Part shown: one piece after another, positions 39,426 to 48,335 of the stretch
How the letters are laid out: each line of letters opens with the position of its first letter
Numbering within the stretch: the stretch's first letter is position 1
Assembly: GCF_004762045.1 (NCBI RefSeq)
Contig: NZ_SJOM01000007.1
Coordinates: 6,382,583 to 6,446,582, forward strand
Origin: Mycobacterium sp. DL99
GTDB lineage: Bacteria > Actinomycetota > Actinomycetes > Mycobacteriales > Mycobacteriaceae
DNA: 64,000 bases
Reading direction: 5' to 3'
Position numbers and translations under genes: made by a program
The notes under the pieces: generated by a model
The model's database searches: none
The model's input: only the letters and a program-made list of their open reading frames with translations
What the model was told of the DNA's origin: nothing

Positions 39426-41960
39426 ATGACCACTCCCCTGCTCGACGATCCGAGCGACCTCTCGGCACTGCAAGCCAAGGGCGGCGACGCCGACACGCTG
39501 TTCACCGACTTCGCCGCGTGGGCCGAGGCCAACGGCACCACGCTGTACCCGGCACAGGAAGAGGCGCTGATCGAACTGGTCAGCGGGGCGAACGTGATCC
39601 TTGCGACGCCGACCGGCTCGGGCAAATCTCTGGTGGCCACCGGGGCGATCTATGCGGCGCTCGCCGCGGACCGCGTCAGCTTCTACACCGCCCCGATCAA
39701 GGCGCTCGTGAGCGAAAAGTTCTTCGCACTGTGCGATGTGTTCGGGGCCGACAACGTCGGCATGCTCACCGGGGATGCGTCGGTGAACGCCGATGCGCCG
39801 ATCATCGCCTGCACCGCCGAGATCTTGGCCAACCTCGCGCTGCGTGAAGGTGCCGACGCCGATATCGGCTTGGTGGTCATGGACGAGTTCCACTTCTATG
39901 GCGACCCGGATCGCGGCTGGGCGTGGCAGGTGCCGCTGCTCGAGCTTCCCAAGGCGCAGTTCCTGCTGATGTCGGCGACGCTGGGTGACGTCGAGTTCCT
40001 GCGCAAGGACCTGACCCGGCGCACCGGGCGGGAGACGGCGCTGGTGGCCGGGGCCGAACGGCCGGTGCCGCTGTTCTACTCGTACGCCACCACGCCGATG
40101 CACGAGACCATCGCCGACCTGCTCGACACAAAACAGGCACCGATCTACGTCGTGCATTTCACCCAGGCCTCGGCACTGGAGCGGGCTCAGGCGCTGATGA
40201 GCGTCAACGTCAGCACCAAGGAGGAGAAGGCCGCGATCGCCGAGATGATCGGCGCCTTCCGGTTCTCGACGACGTTCGGCACCACGCTGTCGCGGCTCGT
40301 GCGGCACGGCATCGGCGTCCACCACGCCGGCATGCTGCCCAAGTACCGCCGGCTGGTGGAACAGCTGGCCCAGGCCGGACTGCTCAAGGTGATCTGCGGT
40401 ACCGACACCCTCGGCGTCGGCATCAACGTACCGATCCGCACCGTCGTCTTCTCCGCCCTGTCCAAGTACGACGGCACCCGGATGCGGTTACTCAACGCCC
40501 GCGAGTTCCACCAGATCGCCGGACGGGCCGGGCGCGCCGGGTACGACACCGCGGGCACCGTGGTGGTGCAGGCGCCCGACCACGAGGTGGAGAACCTCAA
40601 ACAGTTCGCCAAAGTGGCCGACGATCCGAAGAAGCGTCGAAAGCTGGTGCGGCGCAAGGTCCCTGAGGGAATGGTGCCGTGGGGTGAGAACACCATGAAC
40701 CGGCTGATCGACGCGGCCCCCGAAGCGTTGACCAGCAATATGCGGGTGTCGACAGCGATGATCCTCGATGTGGTCGACCGTCCGGGCGACCCGTTCGCGG
40801 CGATGCGTCGCCTCCTCACCGACAATCACGAACCGCGCAAACGTCAACTGAAGCACATCCGGGAGGCGGTCGGCATCGCCCGCTCGCTGCTGCAGGCCGG
40901 TGTGGTCGAGCGGCTTGCCGAACCCGAGGCAGACGGCCGCCGCTACCGGCTGACCGTCGACCTCCCGCCGGACTTCGCGCTCAACCAACCGCTGTCGACG
41001 TTCGCGCTGGCCGCGGTCGATGTACTGGACCCCGAATCCGAAAGTTATGCGCTGGACGTCGTTTCGGTGATCGAGGCCACGCTGGAAGATCCCCGCCAGA
41101 TCCTGGCCGCCCAACTGAACAAGGCCAGGGGCGAGGCGGTGGCGGAGATGAAGGCCGAGGGCATCGAGTACGACGAACGCATCGAACTGCTCGACGAGGT
41201 CACCTATCCCAAGCCGCTGGCCGAACTGCTGGAGCACACCTACGAGCTGTACCGGCAGACCAATCCGTGGGCCGCCGACGGGCACCTGTCCCCCAAGTCC
41301 GTGGTGCGTGAGATGTGGGAGCGCGCCCTGACCTTCCGCGAGTACATCAGCGTCTATGGGTTGACCCGCTCCGAAGGGGCGGTGCTGCGCTACCTGTCCG
41401 ATGCGTTCAAGGCGCTGCGCTCAGGAGTGCCGACGGCCGCGCGGACCGAAGCGCTGGCCGACATCGTCGAGTGGCTCGGCGAATTGGTGCGCCAGGTCGA
41501 TTCCAGCCTGCTCGACGAGTGGGAGCAGCTGACCAGCCCGGACCAACCTCACAACGCGCCGGTGGCCGTGCCCGCCCGGCCTCGCCCGCTGACGGGCAAC
41601 GAGCGGGCGTTCACCGCGATGGTGCGCAATGCGTTGTTCCGCCGGGTGGAGCTGTTCGCCCGGTCCCGCTGGGACGAGCTCGGGGCGCTCGATGCCGCAT
41701 CCGGCTGGACGGCCGAGCGCTGGGCCGATGCGGGTGAGGCGTATTTCGACGAGCACGCCGAGGTGGGTACCGGAGCCGACGCACGTGGCCCGGCGTTGCT
41801 GATCTTCGATCGGCAGCCGCAGGTGTGGCGTGTGCGACAGATCCTCGAAGATCCTGCCGGAGATCACGATTGGGGCTTCGAAGTGGAAGTCGACCTGGCC
41901 GCGAGCGACGAGGACGGTGCCGCGGTGTTGCGTATCGTGGATGCGGGCCGGATGGGATAG
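39426..41960 (+). CDS. DEAD/DEAH-type RNA helicase with DUF3516
   Basis: An 844-aa superfamily 2 helicase. Walker A is LATPTGSGKSLVATG (about 60), motif II is VVMDEFHFYGDPDRGW (DEFH variant of the Ski2/Lhr-like group), motif III is LLMSATLGD and motif VI is QIAGRAGRAGYD. The C-terminal 400 residues match DUF3516, found in actinobacterial helicases. It probably unwinds structured RNA, but the substrate is not known. ATG 39426 is used. A hairpin precedes it and the rifamycin-type palindrome follows it. Confidence 0.92.
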   Translation: MTTPLLDDPSDLSALQAKGGDADTLFTDFAAWAEANGTTLYPAQEEALIELVSGANVILATPTGSGKSLVATGAIYAALAADRVSFYTAPIKALVSEKFFALCDVFGADNVGMLTGDASVNADAPIIACTAEILANLALREGADADIGLVVMDEFHFYGDPDRGWAWQVPLLELPKAQFLLMSATLGDVEFLRKDLTRRTGRETALVAGAERPVPLFYSYATTPMHETIADLLDTKQAPIYVVHFTQASALERAQALMSVNVSTKEEKAAIAEMIGAFRFSTTFGTTLSRLVRHGIGVHHAGMLPKYRRLVEQLAQAGLLKVICGTDTLGVGINVPIRTVVFSALSKYDGTRMRLLNAREFHQIAGRAGRAGYDTAGTVVVQAPDHEVENLKQFAKVADDPKKRRKLVRRKVPEGMVPWGENTMNRLIDAAPEALTSNMRVSTAMILDVVDRPGDPFAAMRRLLTDNHEPRKRQLKHIREAVGIARSLLQAGVVERLAEPEADGRRYRLTVDLPPDFALNQPLSTFALAAVDVLDPESESYALDVVSVIEATLEDPRQILAAQLNKARGEAVAEMKAEGIEYDERIELLDEVTYPKPLAELLEHTYELYRQTNPWAADGHLSPKSVVREMWERALTFREYISVYGLTRSEGAVLRYLSDAFKALRSGVPTAARTEALADIVEWLGELVRQVDSSLLDEWEQLTSPDQPHNAPVAVPARPRPLTGNERAFTAMVRNALFRRVELFARSRWDELGALDAASGWTAERWADAGEAYFDEHAEVGTGADARGPALLIFDRQPQVWRVRQILEDPAGDHDWGFEVEVDLAASDEDGAAVLRIVDAGRMG

Positions 41961-42003
41961 GCACGATCGACTGACCCCGTGCCTCTTCCAGGTTATCGCG
42001 ACC

Positions 42004-42028
42004 CCGGGGCCTTGCCGCAAGGCCCCGG
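42004..42028. promoter_or_regulatory. Rifamycin-associated element (RAE)-like palindrome
   Basis: A perfect 11-bp inverted repeat with a 3-bp centre. The core GGCCTTG-CCG-CAAGGCC reads, on the minus strand, GGGCC-TTGCGGCAA-GGCCC. From memory, the RAE consensus upstream of rifamycin-inducible genes is GGGGC-TTGCGGCAA-GSCCC, so only one base differs. It lies 36 bp upstream of the helD start, the usual place for an RAE. It might also serve as a terminator for the helicase gene. Confidence 0.75.
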
Positions 42029-42064
42029 TGATGGCGCACAATCGCTGGCCGAACCTGACCACGG

Positions 42065-44245
42065 ATGAACGAGGAGCACGTGCCAGCTGACGATCACGAT
42101 GTCGAAGTGCAGTCCGAACAGACCTATGTCGACGGGCTCTACTCCCGCTTGGATGCCGAACGCAACCTCGTGCGTGACCGGTACCGCACCGCGCTGCGCG
42201 AGCACGGCGGGTCCGCGGTGGAACGCGACGCCGAGGTGCTGGCGCTGGCCAAGGAAGGAAACCGGCTCGACGTAGCGGACAACGGCCTGTGCTTCGGACG
42301 GCTGGACACCGTCGACGGAGAGCGTCTCTACGTCGGGCGCCTGGGTCTCTTCGACCGCGACGACGACTACGAACCGTTGCTGCTGGACTGGCGGGCACCG
42401 TTGGCCCGGCCGTTCTACACCGCGACCGGGGCCAACCCGGAGAACATGCGCCGGCGCCGCCAGTTCCGCACGCTGGCGCGCCGCGTGCTCGATTTCACCG
42501 ACGAGGTGCTGGGCCGGCCCACCGAGGGTGACGAAGGCGACGCCGCACTGCTCGCGGCGGTGAACGCCCCGCGCGATGAGGGCATGCGCGACATCGTCGC
42601 GACGATCCAGGCCGAACAGGACGAGGTCATCCGCAACGAGCACACCGGGGTGCTCGTGGTCGAGGGCGGCCCGGGCACCGGCAAGACCGTGGTGGCGCTG
42701 CATCGCGTTGCCTATCTGCTCTACACCCACCGCGAGCGCATCGAACGTCACGGCGTTCTGGTCGTCGGGCCCAACGAGGCGTTCCTGCACCACATCGGCC
42801 GGGTGCTGCCCTCGCTGGGCGAGTCCGATGCGGTGTTCATGACACCCGGCGACCTGGTTCCCGGCCTGCACGTCACCGCCGAGGACGCGCCCGAGGTGGC
42901 CGCGATCAAGGGTTCGCTGAAGATCCTCGACGTGTTGGCCGCCGCGGTGGCCGACCGCCAGGAGGTCCCGGCCGAGCCGATCTTCATCGAACTGCCCGAT
43001 GTCACCGTGCGCATCGACGCCGAAACCGCGCAGTGGGCCATCGAGGAGGCCCGAGAGACCGGGCTGCCGCACAACGAGGCCCGGGCGACGTTCCGCGACA
43101 TCGTCACCTACGTCCTCACCGAACGCGCCGTGGCGCGCATCGGCAAGGGGTGGCTGAGCCGCCAGGACAAGGCGGCCTGGGAGGAACTGCGGGCCAGCGT
43201 GGTCAGCGAACTCGACGACAACGCCGCGTTCGCCGGGGCACTCGATGCGCTGTGGCCGATCCTGACCCCGGAAACCCTGTTGGCCACGCTGTATTCGTCG
43301 CCCGATCGGCTGCAGGCGGCCGGCGCCGACGCCCGGTTCTTGCGAGCCGACCCCAGCGCCTGGACCGTTTCGGACGTGCCGTTGCTCGACGAACTGGTCG
43401 ATCTGCTGGGCCGGGACAAGGCGGCCGACGAAGCCGCGGAACGCGAACGGCGCGAGGAAGCCGCCTACGCCGCCGGGGTGCTCGACCTGATGGTCGCCCG
43501 CGAGGATCTGATGGACGACGAGGACCACCTGCTGGCCAGCGACCTCATCGACGCCGAGGACCTGGCCGACCGGTTCATCGAACGCGACACCCGCGGACTC
43601 GCTGAACGTGCTGCGGCCGACCGGGATTGGACCTACGGTCATGTTGTGGTCGACGAAGCCCAGGAACTGTCCGAGATGGACTGGCGGGTGCTGATGCGTC
43701 GTTGCCCACGCCGGTCCTTCACGGTGGTCGGCGATCTGGCCCAGCGCCGCTCGGCCGCCGGGGCCCGATCCTGGGACACCATGCTCGAGCCGTATGTGCC
43801 CGGCCGGTGGATCTACCGGACGCTGTCGGTGAACTACCGCACCCCGGCCGAGATCATGGCGGTGGCCGGTGCACTGCTCGCTGAGTTCGCACCCGGGGTC
43901 CAGCCGCCGGAGTCGGTGCGGGCATGCGGTGTGCAGCCATGGGCGAAACACCTGACCGCCGCCGAAATCCCCGCTGCTGTCGAGGAATTCGTGCGCGATG
44001 AAGCCACCCGCGAGGGCACGTGTGTGGTGATCGGCCCGCCCGAGGTGCCCGGCGCGGTGGCCCCGTCGGACACCAAGGGCCTGGAGTTCGACGCGGTGCT
44101 CGTCGTAGAGCCCGCACACATCCTGGCCGATGGTGACCGCGGTGCCGCCGAGTTGTACGTCGCGCTCACCCGCGCGACGCAGCGCCTCGGGGTTCTGCAC
44201 ACCGAACCACTTCCCGACACGCTGAACGGACTCGCCCATGTCTGA
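42065..44245 (+). CDS. helD: HelD/HelR-type RNA polymerase recycling helicase
   Basis: A 726-aa UvrD-like superfamily 1 ATPase, clearly orthologous to mycobacterial HelD (M. smegmatis MSMEG_2174). Walker A is VVEGGPGTGKTVVALHRVAY (about 202-221), Walker B is HVVVDEAQELSEMDW (about 531), and the last helicase motif is LYVALTRATQRLGV. HelD enters RNA polymerase channels and releases it from nucleic acid. The related HelR of M. abscessus and Streptomyces displaces rifamycins from RNA polymerase and is induced through an RAE. ATG 42065 is used. The RAE-like palindrome in its promoter suggests the HelR role here. The flavin monooxygenase start overlaps its end by 8 nt. Confidence 0.92.
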   Translation: MNEEHVPADDHDVEVQSEQTYVDGLYSRLDAERNLVRDRYRTALREHGGSAVERDAEVLALAKEGNRLDVADNGLCFGRLDTVDGERLYVGRLGLFDRDDDYEPLLLDWRAPLARPFYTATGANPENMRRRRQFRTLARRVLDFTDEVLGRPTEGDEGDAALLAAVNAPRDEGMRDIVATIQAEQDEVIRNEHTGVLVVEGGPGTGKTVVALHRVAYLLYTHRERIERHGVLVVGPNEAFLHHIGRVLPSLGESDAVFMTPGDLVPGLHVTAEDAPEVAAIKGSLKILDVLAAAVADRQEVPAEPIFIELPDVTVRIDAETAQWAIEEARETGLPHNEARATFRDIVTYVLTERAVARIGKGWLSRQDKAAWEELRASVVSELDDNAAFAGALDALWPILTPETLLATLYSSPDRLQAAGADARFLRADPSAWTVSDVPLLDELVDLLGRDKAADEAAERERREEAAYAAGVLDLMVAREDLMDDEDHLLASDLIDAEDLADRFIERDTRGLAERAAADRDWTYGHVVVDEAQELSEMDWRVLMRRCPRRSFTVVGDLAQRRSAAGARSWDTMLEPYVPGRWIYRTLSVNYRTPAEIMAVAGALLAEFAPGVQPPESVRACGVQPWAKHLTAAEIPAAVEEFVRDEATREGTCVVIGPPEVPGAVAPSDTKGLEFDAVLVVEPAHILADGDRGAAELYVALTRATQRLGVLHTEPLPDTLNGLAHV

Positions 44246-45464
44246 CGCATCATCGCCGGCAGCCACCACCTGCGCGATCGTGGGTGGTGGGCCCGCCGGG
44301 ATGATGCTCGGGCTGATCCTGGCCCGGTGCGGGGTGGCGGTCACCGTCATGGAGAAGCACGCCGACTTCCTGCGTGATTTCCGCGGTGACACAGTGCATC
44401 CGAGCACCATGCGCATGCTCGATGAGCTGGGGCTGTTCGGCGAGTTCGACAAAATCGGCTACAGCAAGGTCGAGAAGGCCGAATTCCCGGTCGACGGCGG
44501 GCCCCCGGTGACGTTCGTCGATTTCCGGCGGCTGCGCCAGTCCCATCCGTACGTGGCGATGGTGCCGCAGTGGGACTTCCTCGACCTGCTGGCCGATGCG
44601 GGCCGCAGTGAACCCAACTTCACCCTGCTCATGCGGACCGAAGTGACCGGCCTGCGCAGCGACGGCGACCGTATCACCGGAGTCCGCTACACCAGCCCCG
44701 ACGGCGACGGCGAGCTGCGCGCCGAGCTCACCGTGGCCTGCGACGGGCGCACGTCGGTGGTGAGGCGGGAGGCCGGGCTGGCCACGCGGGACTATCCGGT
44801 GCCCTTCGACGTGTGGTGGTTCCGCCTGCCGCGCGCCGAGGACGGCCAGTACTCGCTGATCCCGCGCACCGCGCCCGGACGTGCACTGATCATGATTCCT
44901 CGCACCGGCTACTTCCAGGTCGCCTACCTGATCCCGAAGGGCAGCGACGCCGGACTGCGCGCCCGTGGGCTGGACGCGTTCCGCACCGAGCTGGCCCAGT
45001 TGATCCCTGAGGCCGACGTGGACACACTCACCTCCTGGGACGACGTCAAGAAACTCGATGTTCAGCTCAACCGCCTGCCGCGGTGGCATCGCGACGGTCT
45101 GCTGTGCATCGGCGATGCCGCACATGCCATGTCGCCGGTCGGCGGGGTGGGCATCAACGTCGCGATCCAGGACGCCGCCGCGGCCGCACGCGTGCTGTAC
45201 CAACCGCTGCGCGAGCACCGGGTCACCGAGTCCGACCTGGCCGCCGTGCAGCGCACGCGCACCGTGGCGACCACCATTACCCAAGGCTTCCAACGGATCC
45301 TGCATCGTCAGGTGCTGGCACCGGTCATGGCGGGCGCCGAGGTCACCCCGCCCGGGGCACTCGTGAGCATCATGCGCCGGTTCCCCCAACTCACCGCGAT
45401 CCCCGCGTACCTTGTGGGGACCGGGGTGCGTCCCGAACACGTGCCTGAGCCGGCCCGCCGCTAG
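44238..45464 (+). CDS. FAD-dependent monooxygenase coupled to helD
   Basis: A 408-aa class A-like flavoprotein. The FAD motifs are CAIVGGGPAGMMLGLILARC (about 12-31), ACDGRTSVVRREAGL and LCIGDAAHAMSPVGGVGINV (about 292-311). It also has RGDTVHPSTMRMLDELGL. It would hydroxylate a substrate with NAD(P)H and oxygen. It is shorter than, and distinct from, the rifampicin monooxygenase Rox. Its ATG lies 8 nt inside the helD gene, so the two proteins are made together. With the RAE-like element upstream, the pair may form a rifamycin response, but the substrate is not known. Confidence 0.88.
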   Translation: MSDASSPAATTCAIVGGGPAGMMLGLILARCGVAVTVMEKHADFLRDFRGDTVHPSTMRMLDELGLFGEFDKIGYSKVEKAEFPVDGGPPVTFVDFRRLRQSHPYVAMVPQWDFLDLLADAGRSEPNFTLLMRTEVTGLRSDGDRITGVRYTSPDGDGELRAELTVACDGRTSVVRREAGLATRDYPVPFDVWWFRLPRAEDGQYSLIPRTAPGRALIMIPRTGYFQVAYLIPKGSDAGLRARGLDAFRTELAQLIPEADVDTLTSWDDVKKLDVQLNRLPRWHRDGLLCIGDAAHAMSPVGGVGINVAIQDAAAAARVLYQPLREHRVTESDLAAVQRTRTVATTITQGFQRILHRQVLAPVMAGAEVTPPGALVSIMRRFPQLTAIPAYLVGTGVRPEHVPEPARR

Positions 45465-45471
45465 GTTCGGC

Positions 45472-46107
45472 ATGGGAGGCAAACAGAACCCCGAACAACG
45501 CCGACGCGAATTGTGCGATGCGGCAATAGCTCTGCTCGCCCGCGAGGGCATCAAGGGTGTCACCCATCTGAAGGTCGACCGCAAGGCCGGGGTTGCCGAC
45601 GGGACCACGTCGTTCTACTTCCGCACCAGCTCGGCGCTGATCCGGGCGGCCGCCAACCGCATCGCCGATCTCGACCTGGCCGATCTCACCGCGGCCACCC
45701 GATCGGAGAACGGCGGTGACGGCCCATCGCCGGCGGCCGGCCTGGCCCGCCTGGTCATCCGGTCCGGAACCGGGGCGCGCCTGGTCCGGAGCAAGGCCCG
45801 CTATGAGCTGGTCATGCCGTCCAGCCGGGACGCCGCCCTGGCCGAAGCGTTCAGCCACAACCAACAGCGGTTCTTCGAACTGCACCGGAACGTCGTGGTC
45901 GCGCTCTGCCCGGCCGACACCGACCCGGGTCTGATCGATGAAAAGGCCTATGTCCTACTGACTTTCATCAGCGGACTGATGCTTGCCCTGGCCCGCGGCG
46001 ACCGTACGATCAACTCCGACGAGGAACTCCACGACATCATCACCGCGATCGTCGCGGCGGCCCCGGCCACCTCACATCGCGAAGGAGTAACCGCCGTTGA
46101 CCGGTAG
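45472..46107 (+). CDS. TetR family transcriptional regulator
   Basis: A 211-aa regulator starting at ATG 45472 (MGGKQNPEQRRREL). The helix-turn-helix is at about 14-58 (AAIALLAREGIKGVTHLKVD, then VADGTTSFYFRTSSALI). The C-terminal domain is short and helical. It follows the flavin monooxygenase after 7 nt and could be part of the same transcript. The 28-bp dyad at 46892-46919 near the next divergent promoter is a candidate target. The 3' end overlaps the SDR gene by 36 nt. Confidence 0.88.
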   Translation: MGGKQNPEQRRRELCDAAIALLAREGIKGVTHLKVDRKAGVADGTTSFYFRTSSALIRAAANRIADLDLADLTAATRSENGGDGPSPAAGLARLVIRSGTGARLVRSKARYELVMPSSRDAALAEAFSHNQQRFFELHRNVVVALCPADTDPGLIDEKAYVLLTFISGLMLALARGDRTINSDEELHDIITAIVAAAPATSHREGVTAVDR

Positions 46108-46851
46108 CGTCTGGCCGGTGATCCAGGAGCCGTGGTCGCTGCCCAGCAGCACAGCAAGGTAGGCGACGTCCTCGGGCAGGCCGGGCCTGCGGATGGGGTA
46201 GCGCGACAGGATCGCCTTGGCCTGCGGGGAGTCGGCCATCTCGGCCCACAACGGTTCGGTGAGCGGCGTGCGCATGGTGCCCAACGCGATGTTGTTGGCG
46301 GTGATGCCGTAGCGGCCGTTCTCCAGCGCGATCGACCGGGTCAGGCCCGCGGCAGCGGCCTTGGCCGCCGCGTACACCGCGCCACTGGCGTCGCCGGTTC
46401 GCCCGGCATCCGACACGATCGTCACCACCCGGCCCCATTGCCGTTCCACCATCGCCGGCAGCACCGCGCGCGTGCAATGCAGTACGCCATAGAGATTCAC
46501 CTGTAGGAACGGATCCCAGTCCGCAGGGGTGGATTCGGCGAACGGCATCCGGGCGGCGAAGCCCTCGGCGCCGGCGTTGCCTGCATTGTTGACCAGGATG
46601 TCCACCGGCCCGACCGTCATGATTGCCTGCGTGACCGCCTGGTAGTCGGTGACGTCGAACGGCACCGCCACCGCATCACCGCCCGCTTCTCGCAACTCCG
46701 CGACCACAGCCTCGGCCCGGTCACCTCGGAGGTCGTTGACCAGCACCGTGGCCCCTGCGGCGGCAAAGGCAGCGGCCAGACCGCGGCCGACACCCTGTCC
46801 GGCGCCGGTGATCAACACCCGCCGGTGCGACAGATCGAATTGCAGCGTCAT
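46072..46851 (-). CDS. Short-chain dehydrogenase/reductase
   Basis: A 259-aa classical SDR. The cofactor motif is LITGAGQGVGRGLAAAFA (about 13-30) with LVNDLRGDR following, suggesting NAD(H). The core motif NNAG is at about 88, and the catalytic triad is in IVSDAGRTGD (Ser) and VYAAAKAAAAGL (Tyr-Lys). The C terminus GQTLPVNGGYSFAM is typical. It shares a divergent promoter with the VOC gene, with a strong dyad between them. Confidence 0.92.
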   Translation of the reverse strand: MTLQFDLSHRRVLITGAGQGVGRGLAAAFAAAGATVLVNDLRGDRAEAVVAELREAGGDAVAVPFDVTDYQAVTQAIMTVGPVDILVNNAGNAGAEGFAARMPFAESTPADWDPFLQVNLYGVLHCTRAVLPAMVERQWGRVVTIVSDAGRTGDASGAVYAAAKAAAAGLTRSIALENGRYGITANNIALGTMRTPLTEPLWAEMADSPQAKAILSRYPIRRPGLPEDVAYLAVLLGSDHGSWITGQTLPVNGGYSFAM

Positions 46852-46891
46852 CGGCGGCGTCTCCTGGAACTCGGCGGTACGGACAAGGTGC

Positions 46892-46919
46892 CCAAGTCTC
46901 TATACCAGTAGAGACTTGG
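46892..46919. promoter_or_regulatory. TetR-type operator in the SDR/VOC divergent promoter
   Basis: CCAAGTCTCTA-N6-TAGAGACTTGG is a perfect 11-bp inverted repeat. It is 41 bp upstream of the SDR start and 59 bp upstream of the VOC start. The TetR encoded at 45472-46107 is the nearest candidate regulator. Confidence 0.7.
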
Positions 46920-46977
46920 ACGCTGTTCGGGCGGGGCGGGCTGCCATAGTCTGAGAACCCGTCCAAAGGAGGAACCG

Positions 46978-47331
46978 ATGAGCGACCACGACGTACGGAT
47001 GATCATTCTGTCGACCGACGACCTGGATGAATCGATCCGCTTCTACACCGAGACACTGGGAATGCCGCTGAAGTTCCGCGACGGCGCCCACTTCGCCGCG
47101 CTCGACGGTGGATCTCTCACGCTGGCCCTGGCCACGTCGGTGGATCACCCGATCCCCGGCCAGGTCGTCGTCGGGATCAAGACCGCCGACGTGGACGGTG
47201 CGGCCAAGGCCATCGAAGAAAGTGGCGGCGGAATCATCAAGCACCCGTATGACGATGCCCACGAGCGCCGGGCTGTGGTGTACGACAACAAGGGCAACGG
47301 CCTGGTCTTCTACAGTCCGCTGGCTCGCTAA
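46978..47331 (+). CDS. VOC (glyoxalase/dioxygenase fold) family protein
   Basis: A 117-aa vicinal-oxygen-chelate protein. It begins with the beta-alpha-beta unit VRMIILSTDDLDESIRFYTE and has the second module (VVVGIKTADVDGAAKAIEES, then RRAVVYDNKGNGLVFYSP). Key metal residues are only partly present (no clear His in the first module), so it may be non-metal or a small binding protein. ATG 46978 has AAAGGAGG 6 nt upstream. It is divergent from the SDR. Confidence 0.87.
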   Translation: MSDHDVRMIILSTDDLDESIRFYTETLGMPLKFRDGAHFAALDGGSLTLALATSVDHPIPGQVVVGIKTADVDGAAKAIEESGGGIIKHPYDDAHERRAVVYDNKGNGLVFYSPLAR

Positions 47332-48224
47332 CCGGGCGCCGAAGCCGCGGCGTCGAGCAGGGTTTCGGCCAGCCGCGCCGCGGCCGGTGTCATCCGCTCG
47401 ACCGGCGGCGCGGCGAGATAGACCTGCCACACCGGCGGGTCGCGCAACACAACGGTCCGCAGATCGCCGAAGCGGCGCGCCTCGGACGCCGGCATGAATG
47501 CGGTACCCAGGCCGGTGCCGACCAGTTCGGCAATCGCGGCGAACCCGGCCGGAACCTCGTACTGCGTCTGGGGTTGCACGCCGGCCCGGTGAAACGCCTC
47601 GTCCATCAGGCGCCGCAGTCCGAATTCAGGTGGGAAGCCGACCAGATCCTCACCGGCCAGGTCGCCCAGCTCGAGACGGCGACGTCGCGCCAGGACATGG
47701 TCGTCACGGCAGACGAACACCATGGGCTCCTCGAACAGCAGCCTCATGTCGAGCTGGGCCGGGAACCGGTTGGGCAGTGAGACCAGGGCAAGATCCAGCG
47801 AGCCCTCCAGAAGTGCCGCCAGATAGGCCGATGCACCGGACTGGCTCAGCCGCAACCGCAACCGGACAAAGGGGTGGGCACGGTGGAAGTCGCCGAGAGC
47901 ACCGGCGACATCGACCGGACCATAGGAGATCAACGAGCCGAATTCGACCGTACCCATGAGTGATCCACGGAACTGTCCGGCAGATTCAGCTGCCGCACGG
48001 GCCGCGTGCAGCACCTCGTAGGCATGCGACCGGAAAGCCTCCCCGGCGGCGGTCAGGCTGATCCGTTGCCGCGACCGGTCGAACAGTTCTACCCCGAGCT
48101 CACGCTCCAGCTTCGCGATCGACGTCGACAACGCCGACTGGACGACGTGCGCCCGCTCGGCGGCACGGGTGAAACTCATCTCGCCGGCGACCGCGATGAA
48201 GTGTTCGATCTGTCGTAACTCCAC
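47328..48224 (-). CDS. LysR family transcriptional regulator
   Basis: A 298-aa regulator. The winged helix reads MELRQIEHFIAVAGEMSFTR and VVQSALSTSIAKLERELGVE (about 1-40). The effector domain begins near 88 (MGTVEFGSLISYGPVDV) with LVGTGLGTAFMP later. GTG/ATG start at 48224 is clear. The dyad at 48238-48252 sits just upstream. It is divergent from the lipoprotein hydrolase, its probable target. The 3' end overlaps the VOC gene by 4 nt. Confidence 0.92.
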   Translation of the reverse strand: MELRQIEHFIAVAGEMSFTRAAERAHVVQSALSTSIAKLERELGVELFDRSRQRISLTAAGEAFRSHAYEVLHAARAAAESAGQFRGSLMGTVEFGSLISYGPVDVAGALGDFHRAHPFVRLRLRLSQSGASAYLAALLEGSLDLALVSLPNRFPAQLDMRLLFEEPMVFVCRDDHVLARRRRLELGDLAGEDLVGFPPEFGLRRLMDEAFHRAGVQPQTQYEVPAGFAAIAELVGTGLGTAFMPASEARRFGDLRTVVLRDPPVWQVYLAAPPVERMTPAAARLAETLLDAAASAPG

Positions 48225-48237
48225 CGTGTCAGCCTAT

Positions 48238-48252
48238 CTATCTGATCGATAG
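48238..48252. promoter_or_regulatory. LysR box
   Basis: CTATC-TGATC-GATAG is a perfect 5-bp dyad with a 5-bp centre, 13 bp upstream of the lysR start and 84 bp upstream of the hydrolase start. Confidence 0.6.
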
Positions 48253-48335
48253 GTCTCATCAGATCCAATCGTTGGACTTGATGGCGTGGTGCGGGTGGGA
48301 TGGATACCACGAGCCCGCGAGAAGGAGCAGCAACG

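Noticed and set aside
41993..44452. An 819-codon minus-strand frame
   Set aside because: It is antisense to helD, which shows all SF1 helicase motifs.
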